DNA from: an uncultured Oscillospiraceae bacterium | GTDB lineage: Bacteria; Bacillota; Clostridia; Oscillospirales; Oscillospiraceae | Length of the DNA stretch: 26,179 nucleotides | NCBI GenBank assembly: GCA_910584835.1 | Contig: CAJUEG010000036.1 | Coordinates: 1 to 26,179, forward strand | Reading direction: 5' to 3' | Shown here: positions 7,409 to 16,229 of the stretch, one piece after another | Layout: each line of letters starts with the position of its first letter | How positions within the stretch are numbered: position 1 is the stretch's first letter | Translations under genes and position numbers: made by a program | The notes under the pieces: generated by a model | The model's database searches: none | What the model was told of the DNA's origin: nothing | Seen by the model: the letters and a program-made list of their open reading frames with translations, nothing else

Positions 7409-9466
7409 ATGGATCAGAAGCTGGAACCGTTATTTACCCCGTGGAAGATCGGAAACTGCGAGATCAAAAACCGCGTGGTGCTCACCTCCATGGGGGGCAC
7501 CGACCTGTTCGGCTGGATGGAGAAGAACCACTTCGACAAAATGGGCGCCCGGTTCATCCTGGAGATCGCCCAGAACAACGTGGGGCTGGTGCTCCCCGGC
7601 TGCCAGCCGGTGTATAACCCCATGTTCGGCCAGTGGCTGCACAAAAACAAGAGGATGTACCAGGACCTGAAGGCGTGGCTGCCCCAGTTCCACAAGACCG
7701 GGGCCAAGCTGTTTGTCCAGCTCACGGCGGGGTTCGGCCGCTCCTTCACCATCAGTTCCATGATGGAGACGCTGTACACAAATCCTGCCTTGCGGGCGCT
7801 GTCCAAGCCCTTTATGGACCTGGACAAGATCACCGCTACCGCCAGCCCCTCCCCCAACCGCTGGTCGGACAAGGTGCCCTCCCGGGAACTGCGGGTGGAG
7901 GAGATTCAGGAGTATGTGGACGCCTTTGCTCAGACCGCCAAGCTCCTCCAGGACGCCGGGGTGGACGGGGTGGAGGTCCACGCCGTCCACGAGGGCTATC
8001 TGCTGGATCAGTTCACCCTGAAATACGTCAACAAGCGCACCGACCAGTACGGCGGCTCCTTCGAGAACCGCTACCGCTTCCCGGCGGAGATCGTCCAGGC
8101 CATCAAGGCGGCCTGCGGCAAGGATTTTCCCGTCTCCCTGCGCTACAGCGTGGTGTCCAAGACCAAGGACTTCCGAAAAGGCGCCCTCCCCGGCGAGGAC
8201 TTTGTGGAGGCGGGCCGGGATATGGAAGAATCGGAGCGGGCGGCCAAGTACCTCCAGGACGCGGGGTACGACATGCTCAACTGTGACAACGGCACCTACG
8301 ACGCCTGGTACTGGGCCCATCCTCCCATCTACATGCCGGAAAACTGCAACCTGGCCGACGTGGAGCACATCAAGAAGTTTGTGGACATACCCGTGGTGTG
8401 CGCCGGGCGGCTGGACCCCCGGACAGCGGCGGAGTCCATTGAGGCGGGCAGGCTGGACGGCGCGGGCTTTGCCCGGCAGTTCCTGGCCGACCCGGCCTGG
8501 ATCACCAAGCTGATGGAGGGCCGGGAGGAGGATATCCGCCCCTGCATCCTGTGCCACAACGGCTGCTTCAACATGAGCCACTACGAGGGGGTGCCCAACG
8601 ACCAGGACCTGTACGACAGCCTCCACATGGCCCGGTGCGCCGTCAATGCGGAGATGATGCAGTGGGACAAGCACCACATTGAGAAGGCTGTCTCCCCCAA
8701 GCGGGTGCACATCATCGGCGGGGGCCTGGGGGGGATGGAGGCCGCCCGGGTGCTCAAGCTCCGGGGGCACGAGCCCATTATCTACGAAAAAACGGACAGG
8801 CTGGGCGGGGCCTTCATCGCCGCCGGGGCTGAGTCCTACAAGGGCAGGCTGCGGGACCTGCTGGTGTGGTACAGGCGGCAGATGGAGCTGCTGGGCGTCG
8901 AGGTCCGCCTCAACGAGGAGGTTGCCGACGTGACCCGCTTCGGCACCGACCAGGTGATCATCGCCACCGGGGCCCTGCCCATTGCGCTGGGAGGGGTGCC
9001 GGGCCATGAGCGGATGGTGGAGGCCATGGAATTCCTCAGCGGCGAAAAGGAGGTGGGCCACCGGGTGGCCGTCATCGGCGGCGGCTTGACCGGGTGCGAA
9101 ATCGCCTACGAGCTGGCTCTCCAGGGCAAGGAGCCTGTCGTCATTGAGATGAAAAACGACCTGGTGGCCCAGAAGGGCGTGTGCCTGGCCAACAGCTCCT
9201 ACCTCCGGGAGTGGTTTGACCTGCACAAGGTGCCCGTCCACCTGGAGACCACCCTCACCGCGGTGGACGAGGACAAGGTGGTGTGCCGGAATAAGGACGG
9301 CGAGACGGTGGAGATCCCCTGCGACAGCGTCATCAGCTCGGTGGGCTATGTGCCCAGCCCCTTGGCGGGCAAGGGCGGAAATATCCGGCTGGTGGGTGAC
9401 TGCAGGCAGGTGGGCAACGTGAAAACCGTGGTCTGGAGCGCCTATGAGGCGGCCATGAAAATCTGA
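7409..9466 (+). CDS. NADH:flavin oxidoreductase / 2,4-dienoyl-CoA reductase family (BaiCD/BaiH-like)
   Basis: A 685-residue FMN/FAD/[4Fe-4S] enzyme. The N-terminal half is an old-yellow-enzyme TIM barrel, with VHAVHEGYLLDQFTLKYVNK near residue 190 and the family signature RTDQYGGSFENRYRFP. A cysteine cluster follows: C379, C382, C386 (PCILCHNGC) and probably C410. The C-terminal half has two Rossmann motifs: VHIIGGGLGGMEAARVL (about 435, FAD) and VAVIGGGLTGCEIAYEL (about 555, NAD(P)H). The family reduces activated C=C bonds: 2,4-dienoyl-CoA (FadH), bile-acid intermediates (BaiCD, BaiH) and steroid enones. The substrate here cannot be read from sequence. The ATG at 7409 is set by AGAAGGGAG 7 bases upstream; the frame opens earlier but without a ribosome site. 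It is followed after 11 bases by a broken aconitase-X gene, so it was once in an operon with it. Confidence 0.93.
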   Translation: MDQKLEPLFTPWKIGNCEIKNRVVLTSMGGTDLFGWMEKNHFDKMGARFILEIAQNNVGLVLPGCQPVYNPMFGQWLHKNKRMYQDLKAWLPQFHKTGAKLFVQLTAGFGRSFTISSMMETLYTNPALRALSKPFMDLDKITATASPSPNRWSDKVPSRELRVEEIQEYVDAFAQTAKLLQDAGVDGVEVHAVHEGYLLDQFTLKYVNKRTDQYGGSFENRYRFPAEIVQAIKAACGKDFPVSLRYSVVSKTKDFRKGALPGEDFVEAGRDMEESERAAKYLQDAGYDMLNCDNGTYDAWYWAHPPIYMPENCNLADVEHIKKFVDIPVVCAGRLDPRTAAESIEAGRLDGAGFARQFLADPAWITKLMEGREEDIRPCILCHNGCFNMSHYEGVPNDQDLYDSLHMARCAVNAEMMQWDKHHIEKAVSPKRVHIIGGGLGGMEAARVLKLRGHEPIIYEKTDRLGGAFIAAGAESYKGRLRDLLVWYRRQMELLGVEVRLNEEVADVTRFGTDQVIIATGALPIALGGVPGHERMVEAMEFLSGEKEVGHRVAVIGGGLTGCEIAYELALQGKEPVVIEMKNDLVAQKGVCLANSSYLREWFDLHKVPVHLETTLTAVDEDKVVCRNKDGETVEIPCDSVISSVGYVPSPLAGKGGNIRLVGDCRQVGNVKTVVWSAYEAAMKI

Positions 9467-9477
9467 GGAGGGAGCGC

Positions 9478-9959
9478 ATGAGCGAGAAGATGAAGCTGAC
9501 CCAGGAGCAGCAGGCCATCCTGGACGGCAAAAAGAGGGAGACCCTGGCAAGGTGATAGAGACCCTGGTGCGCTACGGCGAGCTGTTCGGGGCGGACTCCA
9601 TGGTCCCGGTGACCAGCCAGTATAACCATCTGGTCACCTCCTTCGGACTCAAGGCCTGGGCCCGGTGTACGACCTGATGGACAAGCTCATCGCCCAGGGG
9701 ACGGCCTCCCGGCAGAAGTTCTCCGCCGACCCCCGGCCGGTGGACAAAAACGTGCCCAGCTCCTTTTTGCAGAACTTCGTGTTCGACCACACCCATCGAC
9801 TCCCTGGCCGCCGCCGGGGCGGTGCTGGCCGATGTGTGGCTGGAGGGGGAGCACACCGCCATGCCGGTGGTGGACAGCCTGGGGGAGGAGTTTTTTAACC
9901 ATGTCCGGGACGGCATGACCATCAACGTGCTGCCCGACGGCAGGGTCCGGGTCATCTGA
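9478..9959 (+). pseudogene. aconitase X remnant (catalytic N-terminus joined to swivel C-terminus, frameshifted)
   Basis: The intended protein starts MSEKMKLTQEQQAILDGK, behind a good GGAGGGAG site, and reads on in pieces: VIETLVRYGELFGADSMVPV and SQYNHLVTSFGLKA, VYDLMDKLIAQG, KFSADPRPVDKNVPSSFLQN. This matches the start of the aconitase-X catalytic domain (DUF521). Single-base losses near 9550 (premature TGA at 9553) and near 9658 break the frame twice. At about 9790 the sequence jumps to a different frame encoding IDSLAAAGAVLADVWLEGEH and ending NVLPDGRVRVI, which fits the end of the swivel domain (DUF126). Roughly 1.2 kb in between seems deleted. Known aconitase-X enzymes are dehydratases (cis-3-hydroxy-L-proline, mevalonate 5-phosphate). 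No functional product is expected. Confidence 0.82.
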
Positions 9960-9991
9960 CCCCAATATCCCCAATCAAAAACGCGGCAAAG

Positions 9992-10031
9992 AAGAGCCCG
10001 GATACTCGTTTCGAGTATCCGGGCTCTTTTT
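9992..10031. terminator. strong terminator between convergent transcription units
   Basis: A 17-bp perfect stem (AAGAGCCCGGATACTCG with its complement) and TTT loop, followed by TTTTT on the plus strand. It ends the oxidoreductase/aconitase-X unit and, read on the minus strand (stem then TTCTTTG), probably also the SLH gene, whose stop is at 10043. Confidence 0.93.
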
Positions 10032-10042
10032 GGCGGAAGGGA

Positions 10043-11338
10043 TCAGTGTGCCTCCACATATTGGCAGAACCGCATCAAAATGGTGGCCACCTGGGCCCGG
10101 ACGGCGGAGCCGCCGGGCTGGAGGATGCTGCTGTCCACCCCGGTGATGAGGCCGGTGTGGACGGCCCAGGCCATGGCGTCCACGGCATAGGGGCTGATCT
10201 GGCCCGCGTCCGCGTAGAGGGACAGGTTGGCCCTGCCGCTGACGTCCAGCCCCCTGCGCTGGGCGTAGCGGTATAGGATGGCCGCCATCTGCTCCCTGGT
10301 GATGGGGCTCTGCGGCTCGAACAGGCCGGTCTCATAGCCCTTGACCACCCCGCTGGCGGCGGCCCAGGCTACCGGGACGGCATAGTACTCGCCCGGCGGT
10401 ACATCCGGGAAGCTGGCCCCTCCCGCTGCCGGCGAGCCCTCATAGCGGTAAAGGATGGTGACGATCATGCCCCGGGTGGTGGTCTCCCACGGGGAGAACA
10501 GGTCGGGGCTGGTGCCGTTCATCAGATGGGCGGCGTAGACATAGGACACGGCCTCCCGGAACCACTCGCCCTGGGCCACGTCCCGGAAGGGGAGGGCGGC
10601 GGGCTGGGCGGGGGTGAAGGTGACGGAGACGGTGACGGCGGAGGCGGGCATGACGAAGGACCATTTGCCGCCCCCCAGGCCGGAGACGGCCACCCCGCGG
10701 CCTGTGCTGTCGGTGACGGCCAGGGAGTTGAGAATATAGCCGGGATTGGGGGTGGTGGTGAAGCTGACGGTCTCTCCCGGGGCGGCATGGGTGGTGCTGA
10801 ACTGCAAAGCGCCGCCGGAAGTGCCGGGAGCCGCCTGCACCGGGTAGCGGGTGACGCCGCCACCCCAGCCGTCCCAGCCGGGGCCTGGGTCAAAGCCGCC
10901 CTGAGAGGAGCCCGCCTTGATTTCCACGCTGTCGATGACGAACTGATCTGTGTCATTGGAGTCCACATTGACCAGCTTCAGGCCGGAGGCGGATTCCACC
11001 GTGAGCCCCTGGCCCGCGAGGGAACCCAGGGCCAGGGCTCCGCCCCGGCCCAGCGCGGAGCTGGAGGAGACATAGAGGGTGAGGCTGTTCCCGCTTATCG
11101 TATAAGTGGTGTGGGTGCCCGAGCTGGACAGGGAGGGGGCGAACTGAAAGCTGCCCGCGGCCTCCCGATTCAGATTCAGGGTGACCTGGACCGCGGTATA
11201 GCGCCCGGACAGGCCCTGGAGGCTGACCGACTGGCCGTTCATCTGAAGCCAGGGCGCGGAGGAGGCGGCCGCCGCGGGGCAGACCAGCAGGGCGGCAGCC
11301 AAGGCCAGGGAAAGGAGCGCGGAAAGGATGCGTTTCAT
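10043..11338 (-). CDS. secreted SLH-anchored surface protein with N-terminal beta-rich domain
   Basis: A 431-residue exported protein. It has a signal peptide (MKRILSALLSLALAAALLVC, cleavage near AAA-SS). A beta-rich domain (about 28-145; YTAVQVTLNLN, TYTISGNSLTLYVSSSSAL, GGALALGSLAGQGLTVES) follows, then a Gly-rich linker. A divergent InlB B-repeat-like module (about 165-245; GETVSFTTTPNPGYILN to SFVMPASAVTVSVTF) precedes three SLH repeats (from LPFRDVAQGEWF, SFPDVPPGEYY and LYADAGQISPY), which bind the protein to secondary cell-wall polymer. ATG 11338 is chosen because AGGAGG lies 9 bases upstream; ATG 11356 is possible but overlaps the preceding stop and lacks a ribosome site. It is the second gene of a unit with the M60 protein. 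The beta domain loosely resembles a cohesin but I cannot assign it. Confidence 0.9.
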   Translation of the reverse strand: MKRILSALLSLALAAALLVCPAAAASSAPWLQMNGQSVSLQGLSGRYTAVQVTLNLNREAAGSFQFAPSLSSSGTHTTYTISGNSLTLYVSSSSALGRGGALALGSLAGQGLTVESASGLKLVNVDSNDTDQFVIDSVEIKAGSSQGGFDPGPGWDGWGGGVTRYPVQAAPGTSGGALQFSTTHAAPGETVSFTTTPNPGYILNSLAVTDSTGRGVAVSGLGGGKWSFVMPASAVTVSVTFTPAQPAALPFRDVAQGEWFREAVSYVYAAHLMNGTSPDLFSPWETTTRGMIVTILYRYEGSPAAGGASFPDVPPGEYYAVPVAWAAASGVVKGYETGLFEPQSPITREQMAAILYRYAQRRGLDVSGRANLSLYADAGQISPYAVDAMAWAVHTGLITGVDSSILQPGGSAVRAQVATILMRFCQYVEAH

Positions 11339-11352
11339 GGAAATGGTCCTCC

Positions 11353-14300
11353 TCATTGGATGCCCGTGCCCGTCAGGACGATCTCGGGCAGGGTGTCATA
11401 GTCGGGGAAGCTGATCCAAAGCGTCTGGCTGGTCAACCGCTTAGTATCTGTGCTGTCGGGGGTGTCGGTGCGGTAGAACACCGCCCGGATCTGGGTGGGA
11501 TTATTGCTCTCCTCAAGGGCGCCGGTCTCCACATTGAGGTCCTGGGAGACGCCGGCCTGGGCGTTCAGGGCCCTTTCCGCCTCCAGATCGGGCACAAAGA
11601 GCCAGAAGCCGTCGCTGGTGTCGCTCACCCTGCCGCCCTCGGGGACCTCGGCGAAGAGGAGGGAGTAGCCGTTCATGGGCCGCTCCACCAGGCCGTCCGC
11701 CCGGTCCTCCTCCTCCGCCTCGGCGGCGGTGCTGTAGCAGACCTCCACCTCCACTGTGTTGTAGGCCGGATCGCCCCGATAGGTGCCCAGCACCACCAGC
11801 GTACCGGCGGGAATGACGTCGTCCGGCCCGCTGCCGTAACGGAATTCGCTCTGGAGCCTGCCCACCGTGGCGCCGGAGTAGAAGTCCACCCGGTCGCCGG
11901 GGTAGTCCAGCAGGGTGACCTGAGCCGTCTCGGGAAGTCCCGTGACCCGCACCGCCGTCACATCATAGGTCCAGATGCGGGCGTCCGCGGCGGGGTCCGC
12001 CCCCGGCTTGGTGAAGTAGGCGACGGTCTCGCCGCCGGACAGCTCGCCCTCCCTGACCTTGATCCAGTCGGCGGCGGTCCTGACCTCCACCGTGTAGCGC
12101 CCGGTCAGGTCTGCGCCGGCGATCTTCACGCCGGTGACGGGGGTGGCCTTGGTCAGGGCGGCGGTGACGGCGTTGCCATCCCAGGCGGTGGTGTAGAGGC
12201 CGGAGTCAATGGCGGTGTCCCAGGCGACGCGCACCTCGCCCGCCTCAGCCTCCTGCCCCTTATTGCCCAGCTTGTCCACGGGGATGACGCTGTAGGTATA
12301 GGTCAGGTTGTTGGCCGGGCCCAGATCGTCGGTGTAGGTGTTCTCCGTGGTGAAGGCGATGGGCTTGCCGTTCCGAAGAATCTCATAGCCCAGGACGGAC
12401 GGCCCGCCGCCGGTGATGGTGAGCACGGCGTTGTTTTCGCTGGTCCCGGCGGACACGGTGACGGCGCCCTCAAAGCCGCTCTCGCCGGCCAGCCGGGCGG
12501 CGTAGGAGCCGTCGTTGAGGTACCAGATGGCCCGGGGCTCATCGGGGTAGCCGCTCAGGGTCTGCTTCACGCTGTCGCTGAGCGTCATGCCCCAGCGGGT
12601 AAAGAACTCGGTCAGGTCCCGGCCGGCGGTCTTGGAGGCGATGAGGGCCACCCGCTCGTCATAGGTGTAACCGTTCTTATATTCCCCGGCCTTCCAAGCG
12701 GTGAAGAACTGGTTGAAGAACTTCAGCGGCTGGTCTGCCTCGTCGTAAGCCAGGTGGAGCTGCCAGTACATTGCCAGCTGGACAAAGACGCTTCCGGCGG
12801 AGCCGGGCCGCCCGGCGGCGGTCTTGTCGTAGACGGCGGGCCAGATATTGCTCTTGGTCAGGCGGGTGGGCAGGGTCATGGCATCGCCGTCGTAGGCCTG
12901 GACGGCCAGGGCGTAGATGTTGTTGGTGATCTCCGCCCTGCCCAGCTTGTCCATGTTGTGGCCGATTTCATGGGCGATGCCCCAGCCAAACAGGCCGTTG
13001 GGGTTGTTCCGGCCGGTGGCGGACACGGGCCTGCCGCACACCATCCCGGTGGTGGAACCCCAGCCAATCCCCACGTGGCTGCCGGCGGCGTACATGAAGG
13101 CCCCGGCGAACATGCGCATGTAGCGGATATTCTGGCGGGTGGTCATGGGGTAGCGGTAGTCCGCCATGGCTGTGGCGGAGGGGGTGATGCCCTGGACCTT
13201 GTTGGCCACGAACAGCACGTCCTCCCAGGCCAGCACGTTTTGATACATGGCGCTGACCATCTCTTCGATATCCCGGTTGGCGCCCTTCAGCCCGGCCAGC
13301 GCCTGGGAGGCGGGGATGGACAGCAGCACGCTGGGGGTGGAGATCTCGGTGGCGTTGCGTATGTCGGTCTGGGGCGCGGCGGAGCTGAGCGCCCCCACAT
13401 AGGCCTCCAGCTGGGAGACATAGGCGCGGATCACGTTCTTGCGCCCGGCCTCATCCATGGAGTACCAATTGGACAGCTCCAGCACGGGCATGGCGAAGGC
13501 GTTGGAGTCCACCCGTACCTGGAGCTTGACGGCCCCGGGGTCGCTGCCGGCGTAGGCCAGGTACAGCGGGCCGCCCCGCTCGTCGTCCAGGGAGCCGATC
13601 TTGGGTACGGTGATGTAGTTGCGGCCGTTTACCAGACGGATGGCTGCACCCTTCCAGATTCCGGACTCGCCGAAGTACTGGGTGGGCACCACATACACCG
13701 GCGAATCGCCGGGCAGCTGGGCGTAGACGGCCACGGTGGCCCCCGCCCGGGCGGTCACCCCCAGGGGCTGGAGGTCGCTGGCGCTCTGGCCGGACGTGTC
13801 CTTGGAGGAGGCGCGGCTCTGGAAATCGCCCTTTACCACACCCAGGGCGGAAGCGTCGCCCGCCAGCAGCGCCCGGGCCAGGGCCAGCTCGTCCCGCAGC
13901 CGGGCCAGGTCCAGATAGAAGTCGGACTTGGCCTCCAGCCGGGCGGAGAGGGCGTCGATCTGTCCCTGGGTTGCGGCGGAATTGAGGGAGGTAAAGGAGC
14001 CGTCGGCAAAGAGGGCGGCGATATCGTCGGCCAGGCTGTCGCTCTTGTAGAAGGCCATCTCAGAGATGCTCACCCGGCAGCCGTTGCCCTCCCGCTCGTT
14101 GAGGGAGACGGACAGGGACTTGACTCCCTTTACCGGGGCGAAGGGCAGCACAAGGTAATCCTTTTGGGCGTCCATAGAGGAGGCGTAGTACAGCGTCTCG
14201 CTGAGCAGAACCTCCCCATTGCTGTCTTTGGCGGTCACGGTGTAGGAGCGCAGGGCGTATTTATAGTTCCCGGCCAGATAGGGCACCAGAATGACGTAAT

Positions 14301-16128
14301 TCATGTCCTGGGGCTGGCGGAAGGTATAGGTGAAGTGGCTGTCCAGGCCCCAGCTCTGGGCCACCCAGTAGGTGGCCGCGTCCCCGTCCACCACGTGGCC
14401 CACGTCAAAGCCGGGGCAGAGCTTCCGATCCACGTTGCTGGGATTGGACATGACCACCGATTCGATCAGCCCGCTGTCGATGCGGTCCTCCTGGGGCAGC
14501 TCAGGCATGGCCAGCTCCTCCCGCTGGGGGGTGCCGGAGGCGGTGGCGGAGTAGGGACCCGTGCCCTTGTTGTTGCCCGCCTTCACCGCCACCTGATAAG
14601 TGACGCCGTTGGTCAGGCCGGTGATATAGGCGGAGGTGCCGGACAGATTGCCGCCGAACTGGGTGAAATCGCTTTGGCCCGGAGCGCGGTAGAACACCTG
14701 ATAGTACACGGCGTCCTTGGTCTTGCCCCAGCTCAGCCGCAGGGACTGGTCGGCGGCGGTCACCGAGATGTTGGAGGGTGCGCCGGGGACGCCGCCCGGC
14801 TCCGGCGTGGCGGACACCACCTCGGAGGGAGCGCCCTTCCAGTCGCCGTTGACGGCGGTGACCCGGAACTGATAGGTTTTCAGGTTCTCCAGCCCTGTGA
14901 CCGTGGCCCGGGTGGAGTTGGCGGGCATCTGCCGGTCCAGCCTGCCGTCGGTGCCGTAATCGATGACATAGCCGGTGATGTTGCGCACGGCGGACCACTC
15001 CAGGGTGACCTGGCCGCTGCCGGGGGTGGCGGTGAGCCCCTGCACCTGGTCGTTTTTAGGGCTGTCGGGCACAATGTCCTTCAGGAACTCAATCTTGCGC
15101 ACCACGGCAAACCCGGTGTTGTCCTGGGTGGCGGTGACGGTGATGGTGACCTTCTTTACCGCCACCTTACTGCCCAGGTCGATGGTGACCACCCGCTCCT
15201 CCGCGGCGGGGCCGATGGCGTGGACCCCCTCGGGGAGGGTGGTGTCGAAGGGGACGGTGAGGGAGGTGTTGTCGGCCAGCACCACCTCGGCCTCGCCCTT
15301 CTGGACGGCGCCGCTGCCGTCGGGGCAGGTAATCTGGATCTCGCTCATCTCCACGGCCTTTTCGCCAAAGTCAATGGGGAGGGAGATCGCGCCGGCATCC
15401 GCCGCCAGGGTCACCGTCCCATTCTCTCGGAACAGATCGGCGGCACTGCCGGAGGTGATGTTGGCGCTGTCCACGGCAGGGGAGACGACGGCGGCGGTGT
15501 CCCGCACCTGGGCCTCGCCGGCGCGTCCCGCGTTGTGGCTGATGTAGGCCAGATCGGTGACGTCCACCTTACCGTCCCCATTCAGGTCGAAGGAGAGGTC
15601 GGCGCCGCCCAGGCCGGCGTCCATGGCGGTGAGATCGGCGCCGTCAACTCTGCCGTCCCCATTCACGTCGCCCAGGGAGAAGGTGCCGTCCCCGGTGCCG
15701 GCGATGAGATGCTTGGAGTAGCCGTCCAGGGTGACGGCTTGGGAAAAGGCCTTGTAGCCCGTCCCGGTGAGCTCCACCTGGTATTTCTGCCCGGCGGGCA
15801 GGCCGGTGAGCTCCACCGTATAATAGCCCACCCGGCCCTCGCCGTTGAGGGGAGCGCCGTCCACATTTTTCACCTGGACAGGGACGGACTGGGTTCCGCC
15901 CGGCAGGGGGACGGTGATATCCGTGCCGCCGCCGGTCACACGCAGCCGGATGTCCCGCCCGGCGGCGCTGTCCGGCGTCTGGGGCAGGTCGAACCGAAGG
16001 GTGAGCCCGATGGAGCCGGTGAGGGCCTGGGGGTCCGCCGCGCCGGCGGCGGGAAGGCCGGCCGCGCAGAGGGAACAGGCCATAATCAGGCTGAGCACCC
16101 CGGAAATCAATCGCTTTGCTGCTTTCAT
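11353..16128 (-). CDS. large secreted M60-type metallopeptidase with dockerin-like, FN3 and discoidin-like domains
   Basis: A 1591-residue secreted protein. In order: signal peptide (about 1-32); beta domain (about 40-145); dockerin-like pair of Ca-binding loops (about 150-202; LGDVNGDGRVDGADLTAMDA and DLNGDGKVDVTDLAYISHNA); a beta region with F5/8-like features (about 210-350); two FN3 domains (about 357-445, 446-535); a discoidin/CBM32-like domain (about 550-697); a helical stretch; an M60 peptidase domain (about 785-1185); then Ig/FN3-like C-terminal domains. The zinc motif is HEIGHNMDKLGRAE: H1053, E1054 (catalytic), H1057, then E1066 after eight residues, as in M60 (HExxHx8E). M60 peptidases of gut bacteria cut O-glycosylated mucin-type proteins. 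It has no SLH or sortase signal of its own. ATG 16128 is favoured over GTG 16137, with AAGGAG 8 bases upstream. It overlaps or directly abuts the SLH gene. Confidence 0.92.
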   Translation of the reverse strand: MKAAKRLISGVLSLIMACSLCAAGLPAAGAADPQALTGSIGLTLRFDLPQTPDSAAGRDIRLRVTGGGTDITVPLPGGTQSVPVQVKNVDGAPLNGEGRVGYYTVELTGLPAGQKYQVELTGTGYKAFSQAVTLDGYSKHLIAGTGDGTFSLGDVNGDGRVDGADLTAMDAGLGGADLSFDLNGDGKVDVTDLAYISHNAGRAGEAQVRDTAAVVSPAVDSANITSGSAADLFRENGTVTLAADAGAISLPIDFGEKAVEMSEIQITCPDGSGAVQKGEAEVVLADNTSLTVPFDTTLPEGVHAIGPAAEERVVTIDLGSKVAVKKVTITVTATQDNTGFAVVRKIEFLKDIVPDSPKNDQVQGLTATPGSGQVTLEWSAVRNITGYVIDYGTDGRLDRQMPANSTRATVTGLENLKTYQFRVTAVNGDWKGAPSEVVSATPEPGGVPGAPSNISVTAADQSLRLSWGKTKDAVYYQVFYRAPGQSDFTQFGGNLSGTSAYITGLTNGVTYQVAVKAGNNKGTGPYSATASGTPQREELAMPELPQEDRIDSGLIESVVMSNPSNVDRKLCPGFDVGHVVDGDAATYWVAQSWGLDSHFTYTFRQPQDMNYVILVPYLAGNYKYALRSYTVTAKDSNGEVLLSETLYYASSMDAQKDYLVLPFAPVKGVKSLSVSLNEREGNGCRVSISEMAFYKSDSLADDIAALFADGSFTSLNSAATQGQIDALSARLEAKSDFYLDLARLRDELALARALLAGDASALGVVKGDFQSRASSKDTSGQSASDLQPLGVTARAGATVAVYAQLPGDSPVYVVPTQYFGESGIWKGAAIRLVNGRNYITVPKIGSLDDERGGPLYLAYAGSDPGAVKLQVRVDSNAFAMPVLELSNWYSMDEAGRKNVIRAYVSQLEAYVGALSSAAPQTDIRNATEISTPSVLLSIPASQALAGLKGANRDIEEMVSAMYQNVLAWEDVLFVANKVQGITPSATAMADYRYPMTTRQNIRYMRMFAGAFMYAAGSHVGIGWGSTTGMVCGRPVSATGRNNPNGLFGWGIAHEIGHNMDKLGRAEITNNIYALAVQAYDGDAMTLPTRLTKSNIWPAVYDKTAAGRPGSAGSVFVQLAMYWQLHLAYDEADQPLKFFNQFFTAWKAGEYKNGYTYDERVALIASKTAGRDLTEFFTRWGMTLSDSVKQTLSGYPDEPRAIWYLNDGSYAARLAGESGFEGAVTVSAGTSENNAVLTITGGGPSVLGYEILRNGKPIAFTTENTYTDDLGPANNLTYTYSVIPVDKLGNKGQEAEAGEVRVAWDTAIDSGLYTTAWDGNAVTAALTKATPVTGVKIAGADLTGRYTVEVRTAADWIKVREGELSGGETVAYFTKPGADPAADARIWTYDVTAVRVTGLPETAQVTLLDYPGDRVDFYSGATVGRLQSEFRYGSGPDDVIPAGTLVVLGTYRGDPAYNTVEVEVCYSTAAEAEEEDRADGLVERPMNGYSLLFAEVPEGGRVSDTSDGFWLFVPDLEAERALNAQAGVSQDLNVETGALEESNNPTQIRAVFYRTDTPDSTDTKRLTSQTLWISFPDYDTLPEIVLTGTGIQ

Positions 16129-16150
16129 GTTTGCCACTCCTTATTGATCG

Positions 16151-16186
16151 CTCCCACGTTATGTAAATAGAGAAATTATGTGGGAG
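16151..16186. repeat. inverted repeat in the M60 gene leader
   Basis: CTCCCAC (16151-16157) and GTGGGAG (16180-16186) are perfect 7-bp arms, with 22 bases of AT-rich sequence between; partial pairing continues inward. The expected transcript start is near 16183, so it could be a stem at the 5' end of the mRNA or an operator just downstream of the -10. Confidence 0.6.
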
Positions 16187-16189
16187 TAC

Positions 16190-16218
16190 ATTGTAATATG
16201 CCCAGGCCATCCTGTCAA
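16190..16218 (-). promoter_or_regulatory. strong sigma-A promoter of the M60-SLH operon
   Basis: On the minus strand: TTGACA (16213-16218, 6 of 6), a 17-base spacer and TACAAT (16190-16195, 5 of 6). It lies about 62 bases upstream of the ATG at 16128. The near-consensus match suggests strong transcription unless repressed; two inverted repeats flank or overlap it. Confidence 0.85.
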
Positions 16219-16229
16219 TCGGAATTGAC
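16214..16229. promoter_or_regulatory. palindrome overlapping the -35 of the M60 promoter
   Basis: GTCAATcggaATTGAC is a perfect 6-bp inverted repeat with a 4-base centre that covers most of the -35 hexamer. Its position suits a repressor site; no regulator gene is adjacent, so the regulator is unknown. Confidence 0.4.

Noticed and set aside
7430..9550. A 706-codon open frame on the minus strand opposite the flavin oxidoreductase
   Set aside because: Composition is that of an antisense shadow (His, Gly, Pro, Val rich) and it lacks motifs; the plus-strand gene has all family signatures.
11356..16170. A 1604-codon open frame on the plus strand opposite the M60 gene
   Set aside because: The translation is low-complexity, rich in Gly, His, Val and Ala with no domain. 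It is the antisense shadow created by GC-rich third positions of the real minus-strand gene, which has a signal peptide, domains and a promoter.
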